From Candidatus Omnitrophota bacterium (GTDB lineage: Bacteria > Omnitrophota > Gorgyraeia > Aquiviventales > Aquiviventaceae): 7,927 bases of DNA. Made by a program: the position numbers and the translations under genes. Location of the stretch: assembly GCA_016206725.1 (NCBI GenBank), contig JACQRA010000050.1:1-7927 (forward strand), read 5' to 3'. The notes beneath the pieces were generated by a model. The model did no database searches. It worked only from the letters and a program-made list of their open reading frames with translations, and was not told the origin of the DNA. Shown piece after piece: positions 1 through 4,771 of the stretch (position 1 is its first letter; every line of letters begins with the position of its first letter).

Positions 1-25
1 CTGCGAAGCCGACCCGTCGATCCCG

Positions 26-54
26 TTTCCATCCTTGGTGTCTTGTAGTACAAT
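26..54 (+). promoter_or_regulatory. Putative sigma70-type promoter upstream of the acyltransferase gene
   Basis: TTTCCA at 26-31 (4 of 6 matches to TTGACA) and TACAAT at 49-54 (5 of 6 matches to TATAAT) are separated by exactly 17 bp. Transcription would start near position 61, leaving about 80 nt before the ATG at 141. The assignment rests on consensus matching alone. The sequence upstream of 26 is too short to tell whether another gene reads through into this one. Confidence 0.4.
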
Positions 55-140
55 TCATGGTATGAGACCTCGGCAACGTGCGAGAGGCGCACAGGCGGCG
101 TCCAGAACACCCTGGACGCTGTTTTGATGAGATCCCCACG

Positions 141-818
141 ATGCTGCTGACCGCCATCCGCGTGGCGCTGGCTCTCATCCTCTACATGGTCGGCGCCGTT
201 GTCCTGGGTGTGGCGCTCGTTCCCGCCGTCTTGTTGTGTCACGCCGTGTGGCACCAGACGGCCACCCAGCCGATGTGGCAGCAGACGCTGTGGGTCTGCC
301 TTGCGGCCGGGACGGGCTACTTCATTTTCGGATTCAGCCTGATGGTGCTTGCGGCCTTGCTCCGATGGGTGTTTCGCCTCGATCTGAGGGAGGGCGAGTA
401 CCCGCTCGCCTCAGTCGGGATGCTCCGATGGTATATCTCTAATGCCCTGCAGTTGATCGTCTGGAGCGTCTTCGGGGATTTTCTGCTGATGACCCCCTTC
501 GCTGCGCTCTTTTATCGTCTCATGGGAGCCAAGCTTGGATTGAACGTGCAGATCAACTCGAAGTACTGCGCAGACCTTTCCCTCCTCGAGATCGGGGATG
601 GCGCGGTGATCGGTGGTCACGCCACGGTGATTGCGCATTCCTTCGAGCCCAAGGGTTTGATTCTTAAGAAAGTCCGCATTGGCCGCAACGCGATCATTGG
701 GTTGAATGCTATCGTCCTGCCTGGGGTGGACATAGGCGAGCGCGCGGTGATCGGTGCTGGCGTGTTTGTTCCCAAGCATACCAAGATCGCAGCCGGCGCC
801 ACCTATCTGGGCACATGA
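141..818 (+). CDS. Membrane-anchored left-handed beta-helix (hexapeptide repeat) acyltransferase-like protein
   Basis: Numbering from the ATG at 141 gives 225 residues. Seen: three or four hydrophobic segments (about 4-34, 48-78, 100-127), then from about residue 148 a hexapeptide-repeat region with IGDGAVIGG, IGRNAIIGLNA and IGERAVIGAG, broken by an extended loop near residues 165-178. This is the left-handed beta-helix fold of many acyl- and acetyltransferases; H166 in the AHSFE loop is a candidate active-site base. Membrane helices followed by this helix recall the C-terminal part of Pls/PosA-type NRPS-like proteins, but no adenylation or carrier domain precedes it here. The acyl donor and acceptor cannot be read from sequence. 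A GTG at 78 would add 21 residues (MREAHRRRPEHPGR...). I prefer the ATG because it sits directly before the first hydrophobic helix and the extra residues look unlike a membrane N-terminus. Neither start has a strong ribosome-binding site. Confidence 0.8.
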   Translation: MLLTAIRVALALILYMVGAVVLGVALVPAVLLCHAVWHQTATQPMWQQTLWVCLAAGTGYFIFGFSLMVLAALLRWVFRLDLREGEYPLASVGMLRWYISNALQLIVWSVFGDFLLMTPFAALFYRLMGAKLGLNVQINSKYCADLSLLEIGDGAVIGGHATVIAHSFEPKGLILKKVRIGRNAIIGLNAIVLPGVDIGERAVIGAGVFVPKHTKIAAGATYLGT

Positions 819-863
819 ACGCACGCACACAGGCGATCTTGGCTATTTTCACTGGGGCGATTC

Positions 864-1034
864 GTGCGCATTACCAGCTATCACACCTATCGGGCGAAAA
901 TCTGGGGAGTCTCATTGTTACTGGCCATCGTTGAAGTGCTGGTGTGGGGGAGCGGGGCGCTGATTCCTCTCATGGTCCTTGCGGGGGGCGATGAGAATTT
1001 CTTTCCTGTAAGACGTGGAGAAGATTGTGATTGA
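864..1034 (+). CDS. Possible 56-residue single-pass membrane protein
   Basis: A GTG start at 864 opens a 56-codon frame ending in TGA at 1032-1034. GGGGCGA at 854-860 lies just upstream and could act as a ribosome-binding site. The product has a short polar N-terminus (RITSYHTYRAKIW), one long hydrophobic stretch (residues about 14-41, containing LLLAIVEVLVWG and ALIPLMVLAGG) and an acidic/basic tail. This would be one membrane helix or a hairpin. It is in the same frame as the acyltransferase and follows its stop codon, so a small operon partner or a decayed C-terminal extension are both possible. The stop overlaps the -35 box of the csp promoter. I recognise no family. The hydrophobic, codon-like pattern is the main support. 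Confidence 0.4.
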   Translation: MRITSYHTYRAKIWGVSLLLAIVEVLVWGSGALIPLMVLAGGDENFFPVRRGEDCD

Positions 1035-1059
1035 CAGGGGAGAGAAAGGCTGTTATACT
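1031..1059 (+). promoter_or_regulatory. Near-consensus sigma70 promoter with extended -10 for the cold-shock gene
   Basis: TTGACA at 1031-1036 matches the -35 consensus perfectly. TATACT at 1054-1059 matches the -10 at 5 of 6 positions, the spacer is exactly 17 bp, and TG at 1051-1052 gives an extended -10 (TGTTATACT). Transcription would start near 1066, giving a leader of about 96 nt before the csp ATG. It is the strongest promoter-like sequence in the window, which fits an abundant RNA chaperone. Confidence 0.75.
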
Positions 1060-1099
1060 CGCTCATAGTCTGGATCAGCTTTCACTTGGTCAAGGAATG

Positions 1100-1135
1100 C
1101 ACCGTGGGGCTGGAAGATGCTCCGCGGTGTTTTTT
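1100..1135 (+). terminator. Intrinsic-terminator-like hairpin inside the csp leader (putative attenuator)
   Basis: CACCGTGGGG (1100-1109) pairs with CTCCGCGGTG (1120-1129) over 10 bp, eight Watson-Crick and two G-U, around a 10-nt loop. Six T residues (1130-1135) follow immediately. This is the layout of a rho-independent terminator. It lies downstream of the promoter at 1031-1059 and only about 10 nt before the ribosome-binding site, so any csp transcript from that promoter must read through it. It could be a regulated attenuator, the end of a leader RNA of about 70 nt, or a hairpin protecting the mRNA. I found no convincing competing antiterminator helix by eye. Confidence 0.6.
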
Positions 1136-1145
1136 GTTAACGTGG

Positions 1146-1155
1146 AAGGAGGTGA
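1146..1155 (+). promoter_or_regulatory. Full-length Shine-Dalgarno sequence of csp
   Basis: AAGGAGGTGA is complementary to the 3' end of 16S rRNA over all ten bases and lies 6 nt before the ATG at 1162. It fixes the csp start and suggests very efficient initiation. The other genes in the window have weak or no recognisable ribosome-binding sites. Confidence 0.85.
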
Positions 1156-1161
1156 AGAGGT

Positions 1162-1365
1162 ATGGCACGAGGAACCGTGAAGTGGTTCAGTGATCAGAAG
1201 GGGTATGGGTTCATCACCCCTGACGATGGCTCGAAGGACGTGTTCGTCCATCACTCCGCGATCCAAGGCGAAGGCTTCAAGTCGCTTCGCGAAGGACAAG
1301 CCGTGGAGTTCGAGGTGACCAGCGGCCCGAAAGGTCCGCAGGCTTCCAACGTCATCAAGGCGTAA
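1162..1365 (+). CDS. csp: Cold-shock domain protein (CspA family)
   Basis: The 67-residue product is the normal size for a single cold-shock domain. Seen: the MARGTVKWF start, RNP1 KGYGFI (residues 13-18), RNP2 VFVHH (27-31), the following SAIQGEGF loop, and the C-terminal GPKGPQASNV strand. These aromatic and basic residues form the single-strand nucleic-acid-binding face of the OB fold. Family members act in the cytoplasm as RNA chaperones that melt secondary structure, and some act as transcription antiterminators. The gene has its own strong promoter and a perfect ribosome-binding site, so it is probably monocistronic. A terminator-like hairpin in its leader suggests control at the RNA level, possibly by its own product. 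Sequence alone cannot say whether it is cold-induced or constitutive. Confidence 0.95.
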   Translation: MARGTVKWFSDQKGYGFITPDDGSKDVFVHHSAIQGEGFKSLREGQAVEFEVTSGPKGPQASNVIKA

Positions 1366-1381
1366 CCCGCCTGATTCAACC

Positions 1382-1453
1382 GAACATCTCGTGAACATGT
1401 TCCCGGAACGGCCGGAAGCGGCCCTTCCGTTGCGGTGAGGGTATCCGCCCTCA
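1382..1453 (+). repeat. Chain of inverted repeats downstream of csp
   Basis: Four small symmetries follow one another. They are the palindrome GAACATGTTC (1393-1402, with a direct GAACAT copy at 1382-1387), GTTCC-C-GGAAC (1399-1409), a stem pairing CGGAACGGCC (1404-1413) with GGCCCTTCCG (1420-1429) with one internal C-C mismatch, and a perfect 6-bp stem TGAGGG/CCCTCA (1436-1453). The second and third share the GGAAC strand and so exclude each other. No T run follows, so this is not a canonical intrinsic terminator. It may act as a 3'-end stabilising or processing structure for csp mRNA. Confidence 0.45.
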
Positions 1454-1467
1454 AGGTGGTACCAAGC

Positions 1468-1496
1468 TTGACCCCGCAGCACAGCTCAGGGATTAT
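1468..1496 (+). promoter_or_regulatory. Putative promoter for typA and the downstream helicase
   Basis: TTGACC at 1468-1473 (5 of 6 matches) is followed after 17 bp by GATTAT at 1491-1496 (4 of 6 matches). The start point would be near 1503, leaving a leader of about 115 nt that contains the hairpin at 1517-1533. The match is modest. Read-through from csp is an alternative. Confidence 0.35.
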
Positions 1497-1516
1497 TAGT
1501 GGTGGTGCGGGATGTC

Positions 1517-1533
1517 GCCCCACGACGTGGGGC
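1517..1533 (+). repeat. Perfect inverted repeat in the typA leader
   Basis: GCCCCAC (1517-1523) and GTGGGGC (1527-1533) form a 7-bp, entirely complementary stem around the 3-nt loop GAC. The symmetry can also be read as 8-bp arms around a single A. No T run follows. It could be a stable leader hairpin in the typA mRNA or a protein-binding site just downstream of the putative promoter. Nothing in the sequence decides between these. Confidence 0.45.
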
Positions 1534-1618
1534 TCCACAGGCACGTAGATGGCCACGTGGCGCAGGCTCACGCAAGCGCCATGGTCGGTTGTGCGAATGA
1601 GTACCGTGTTTCCCTCAG

Positions 1619-3457
1619 ATGCCCCCAGGATCCCTTCGCAATATTGCGATTATCGCCCACGTGGACCATGGCAAGACCACCTTGGTCGACGCGATGCTGC
1701 GCTTTACCCATGCGGTGCGCGAGCAGGCCATGCCGGAGGGTGGGCTGATCATGGACTCGATGGACTTGGAGCGCGAGAAAGGCATTACGATCCGCGCCAA
1801 GAACTGCAGCCTGCGCTATCAGGACTACAAGATCAATCTGGTGGACACGCCAGGCCACGCCGACTTCGGCGGGGAAGTGGAGCGCACGCTGCGCATGGTG
1901 GATGGGGCCCTGCTGCTGGTGGATGCCGGCGAAGGCCCGATGCCGCAGACGAAGTTCGTCCTGCGCAAGGCGATCGGCTTGGGGCTTCCGGTGATCGTCG
2001 TGGTGAATAAGATTGATCGCGCCGACGCGCAGATAGACGACGTCGTCAACCGGACGTTCGATCTCTTCGGCGAGCTCAACGCCTCCTCGGCCCAGTTGGA
2101 TTTTCCCATCGTCTATACCTCCGCCACGCAAGGCATTGCGACCCTCGACCTGAAGCAACCGGGAACGGATATCGCCCCATTGTTTGAGACGATCATCTCG
2201 CGCATCCCCGCGCCGACGGTGCGGCCGGATGAGCCGCTCCAACTGCTCGTCCTCGCGCTCGCCTACGATCCCTTCAAAGGCAAAATGGGCATCGGCAAGA
2301 TTCACGCGGGCTCGCTTGCGCGGCAACAGCCGATCCTTCGCGTGACGGCCGGTGGTCACCGGCAGGCGGCGACCGCCACGGCGGTCTTGGCGTATCAGGG
2401 CTTGGAGCGCGTGGAGATGGAGGCCGCCCAGTCCGGCGACATTGTCGCCGTGGCCGGGTTTGACGAGGTGGCGATCGGCGATACGATCACCGATCCGAAC
2501 GACCCCAAAGTCCTGCCCTCGATCGCCATTGAAGAGCCGACCCTGCGCATGACCTTCTCCGTCAACAAGAGCCCCTTGGCGGGGCGCGAAGGCAAGCATG
2601 TGACGTCGCGGGTGTTGCGAGAGCGGCTGATGAAGGAGTTGGAGATCAACGTCTCGCTGCGCGTGGAGGACACTGACAGCGCCGATACCTTTCTCGTCTC
2701 AGGACGCGGCGAGCTGCACCTAGCCATCTTGATTGAGACGATGCGGCGCGAAGGCTATGAGCTGGAGGTCTCTCAACCGGAGGTCGTCTATAAGGAGATT
2801 GAGGGCCAGCGCTGCGAGCCCTATGAGATGCTGTCCATCGATGTGCCGTCCGACTATCAGGGGGTGGTCATTGAGGAGTTGGGCCGGCGTCGCGCCGAAC
2901 TGCAAGAAATGATGCCAAGCCCCACGGGCGAGCTCCACGCGGAATATCTGATCACCACGCGGGGCCTGCTCGGGTTGAAGAACCTCCTCATCAAGAAGAC
3001 GCGCGGGACCGCCGTGATCCACCATGTCTTCGACGCCTATGAGCCGCTGGTCGAGAACCTGCCGGCTCAGGAGCCGCACGGATCGTTGGTGGCGACCGAA
3101 GGCGGGGTGAGCAGCGCGTACGCGATCACCACCGCGCAGGAACGGGGGGAGCTGTTCATCGGGCCTGGGGTCGCGGTCTACGAGGGGATGGTGGTCGGCC
3201 AGGCCAGCCGGGATCAGGACATCGAATTGAACATCTGCAAGCAGAAGAAGCTGACCAACGTCCGCTCTGAAACCGGCGAGACGACGATCGTGTTGATTCC
3301 ACCTCGCGAGCTTACCCTTGAGTTCACCCTGGAGTATCTCGGGCCGGATGAGCTGCTTGAGGTGACGCCCAAATCGCTGCGGATCCGCAAGCGCATTGCG
3401 GATGCCAAGCTGCGTCTTCGAGCCCAGCGCGCGGCATCGGGGGGGTCTGCGGCATGA
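1619..3457 (+). CDS. typA: Ribosome-associated translational GTPase TypA/BipA
   Basis: The 612-residue product is the usual length for TypA/BipA. GTPase motifs in order: G1 HVDHGKTT (residues 14-21), switch I EREKGITI (51-58), G3 DTPGH (76-80, including the catalytic histidine), G4 NKID (130-133) and G5 SAT (168-170). These are followed by a beta-barrel domain II (about 205-300), EF-G-like domains III and V with SGRGELHLAIL, and the family-specific C-terminal domain. Family knowledge: BipA binds the 70S ribosome at the EF-G site and supports 50S assembly and growth at low temperature or under stress. The ATG at 1619 is the only plausible start: an in-frame TGA lies at 1598-1600 and LRNIAIIAHVDHGKTT matches the known N-terminus. 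No Shine-Dalgarno is visible, so initiation may be weak or regulated. Its stop overlaps the helicase start as ATGA, indicating translational coupling. Confidence 0.96.
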   Translation: MPPGSLRNIAIIAHVDHGKTTLVDAMLRFTHAVREQAMPEGGLIMDSMDLEREKGITIRAKNCSLRYQDYKINLVDTPGHADFGGEVERTLRMVDGALLLVDAGEGPMPQTKFVLRKAIGLGLPVIVVVNKIDRADAQIDDVVNRTFDLFGELNASSAQLDFPIVYTSATQGIATLDLKQPGTDIAPLFETIISRIPAPTVRPDEPLQLLVLALAYDPFKGKMGIGKIHAGSLARQQPILRVTAGGHRQAATATAVLAYQGLERVEMEAAQSGDIVAVAGFDEVAIGDTITDPNDPKVLPSIAIEEPTLRMTFSVNKSPLAGREGKHVTSRVLRERLMKELEINVSLRVEDTDSADTFLVSGRGELHLAILIETMRREGYELEVSQPEVVYKEIEGQRCEPYEMLSIDVPSDYQGVVIEELGRRRAELQEMMPSPTGELHAEYLITTRGLLGLKNLLIKKTRGTAVIHHVFDAYEPLVENLPAQEPHGSLVATEGGVSSAYAITTAQERGELFIGPGVAVYEGMVVGQASRDQDIELNICKQKKLTNVRSETGETTIVLIPPRELTLEFTLEYLGPDELLEVTPKSLRIRKRIADAKLRLRAQRAASGGSAA

Positions 3458-4686
3458 CCCCGCACACGGCTCCCAATCCCCAAGAAGAGCGCCGCATGGC
3501 GACGTTCGACTCGTTTCACCTCCATCCTGATTTGCTCAAAGGGATTCACGACCTGGGGTTTCTCAGGCCGACCCCCATCCAGGCGCAAGCGATTCCCGCG
3601 GTGCTTGCCGGCCGCGACGTGATCGGTTGCGCGCAGACCGGAACCGGCAAGACCGCGGCCTTCGTGCTGCCCATCCTCCATCGGTTGCTGCAGGGAAAGC
3701 GCCACGGGCAGTTGCGCGCCCTCATCCTTGCGCCGACGAGGGAACTGGCGCTCCAATCGATGGAACACCTGCGCGCGCTCTCCCGCTACGTGCACCTGAA
3801 GGGGGCTGCGATTTTCGGCGGGGTCCCGATGGAGCCGCAGATCAAAGCGCTCTCGCACGGCGTGGACATCGTCTCGGCCACACCCGGACGCCTGTTGGAC
3901 CATATCTATTCCGGCCGGATCGACTTCGGCAGTTTGGAAGTCCTGGTCTTGGACGAAGTGGATCGGATGCTCGACATGGGGTTTCTTCCGGACATCAGAA
4001 AAATCATTCGCCTCCTGCCGTCTAATCGCCAGAACCTCGCCTTCTCCGCCACGCTCCCCTCGGAGATCGTCAGCTTGGTCCACGAGATTCTGCGCAACCC
4101 CGTGACGATTCAGATCGGCCAGAAGTCCTCTTCCGCCGCCGGCATTCGTCATGCCGTCTACCCTGTGCCGCGCCACCTAAAAACCGATCTGCTGCTTGAG
4201 TTGTTACGCACGCAGCAAATGACCTCCGTGCTGGTCTTCACTCGCACGAAACACTACGCGGATCGTCTCTCCCAGAAGTTGGAACGCGCCGGCATCAAGG
4301 TCTCCGTCCTTCACGGGGATCGCAGCCAGAGCCAGCGTTTGCGCGCCCTTGAACGGTTCCGACAGGGACGCGCCCGGGTGATGGTGGCCACCGACGTGGC
4401 GGCGCGCGGCATCGACATCGACGACATCAGCCACGTCATTAACTATGACATTCCTGAGACGCCGGAGAATTACATTCATCGCATCGGACGCACCGCCAGG
4501 GTGGACGCCACCGGCGACGCGTTCAGCCTGGTGGATCGGACCGAGGAACCACTGATTGATGCGATCGAGAAGGCGCTCAGTCGCACCCTGCCCCGCGTCA
4601 CCTTGCCGCACTTCGACTACAAGCGGCCTCCCCCCCAACGTCCGTACGAGACCCACGCCAGACATTTCCCTCGTCGCCGAAGATAG
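3454..4686 (+). CDS. DEAD-box ATP-dependent RNA helicase, RhlE-like
   Basis: Helicase motifs in order (numbered from 3454): Q motif PTPIQ (39-43), I AQTGTGKT (60-67), Ia PTRELA (94-99), Ib TPGR (143-146), II DEVD (167-170), III SAT (198-200), IV VFTRTK (261-266), V ATDVAARGID (312-321) and VI HRIGRTAR (342-349). A short basic tail ending PRRRR follows. Both RecA-like domains are complete and the size (410 or 396 residues) fits the compact RhlE group. The role would be ATP-driven unwinding of short RNA duplexes in rRNA or mRNA. Motif II reads DEVD, not DEAD, and motif VI has A where G is usual. The ATG at 3454 overlaps the typA stop. The ATG at 3496 (MATFDSF, with AAGAAGAG upstream) aligns better with family N-termini and may be the true start. 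Co-transcription with typA suggests a shared ribosome-assembly or cold-growth role. I assign no gene symbol because RhlE and other subfamilies cannot be separated by eye. Confidence 0.93.
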   Translation: MTPHTAPNPQEERRMATFDSFHLHPDLLKGIHDLGFLRPTPIQAQAIPAVLAGRDVIGCAQTGTGKTAAFVLPILHRLLQGKRHGQLRALILAPTRELALQSMEHLRALSRYVHLKGAAIFGGVPMEPQIKALSHGVDIVSATPGRLLDHIYSGRIDFGSLEVLVLDEVDRMLDMGFLPDIRKIIRLLPSNRQNLAFSATLPSEIVSLVHEILRNPVTIQIGQKSSSAAGIRHAVYPVPRHLKTDLLLELLRTQQMTSVLVFTRTKHYADRLSQKLERAGIKVSVLHGDRSQSQRLRALERFRQGRARVMVATDVAARGIDIDDISHVINYDIPETPENYIHRIGRTARVDATGDAFSLVDRTEEPLIDAIEKALSRTLPRVTLPHFDYKRPPPQRPYETHARHFPRRRR

Positions 4687-4695
4687 GGGAAGATC

Positions 4696-4748
4696 GGGGA
4701 CACAAACAAATTGGCTTTGGAAGCGCGATTTGTTTGTGTCCCCTTTTT
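4696..4748 (+). terminator. Long perfect hairpin with T5 run ending the typA-helicase unit
   Basis: GGGGACACAAACAAAT (4696-4711) is exactly complementary to ATTTGTTTGTGTCCCC (4728-4743). This gives a 16-bp perfect stem around a 16-nt loop that contains a further GCTT/AAGC mini-stem. TTTTT (4744-4748) follows directly. It begins 9 nt after the helicase stop, so it is well placed as a rho-independent terminator on the + strand. Its length, perfection and GGGGACA/TGTCCCC ends are also typical of repetitive extragenic palindromes mobilised by RAYT-type enzymes, so it may be such an element used as a terminator. Confidence 0.85.
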
Positions 4749-4771
4749 AGTGCTAGACTATACCCACACGA

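Noticed and set aside
1..77. Possible 3' end of an upstream gene (one frame is open from position 1 to a TAG at 46-48)
   Set aside because: Fifteen codons are too few to recognise, and another frame stays open to 128, so no assignment is supportable.
815..934. 39-codon ORF starting at an ATGA overlap with the acyltransferase stop (MNARTQAILAIF...)
   Set aside because: The overlap is suggestive, but the alternative frame at 864-1034 has a far more protein-like hydrophobic pattern and the two overlap, so I kept only the latter.
1097..1180. 27-codon upstream ORF (MHRGAGRCSAVFF...) spanning the csp leader hairpin and overlapping the csp start
   Set aside because: It would be an attractive leader peptide, but its only Shine-Dalgarno-like element (AAGGA) abuts the ATG with no spacing, and it has no run of regulatory codons.
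1512..1748. Open frame from ATG 1512 (MSPHDVGLHRH...) between csp and typA
   Set aside because: It runs 130 nt into typA in a different frame, lacks a ribosome-binding site, and its composition follows the hairpin-rich spacer.
1568..2599. Long open frame (343 codons) on the minus strand across typA
   Set aside because: It is antisense to unambiguous TypA coding sequence. It is Arg/His/Gly-rich as expected from the complement of GC-rich codons, and matches no family I recognise.
3214..4176. Long open frame (320 codons) on the minus strand across the typA-helicase junction
   Set aside because: It is antisense to two well-supported genes, with composition typical of a GC-rich shadow frame and no domain signature.
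4730..4771. Possible promoter for the TamB-like gene (TGCTAGACT extended -10 at 4751-4759, or TATACC at 4759-4764)
   Set aside because: No acceptable -35 exists at 16-18 bp; the candidate region lies inside the terminator stem. A promoter is logically needed here but cannot be pinned down.
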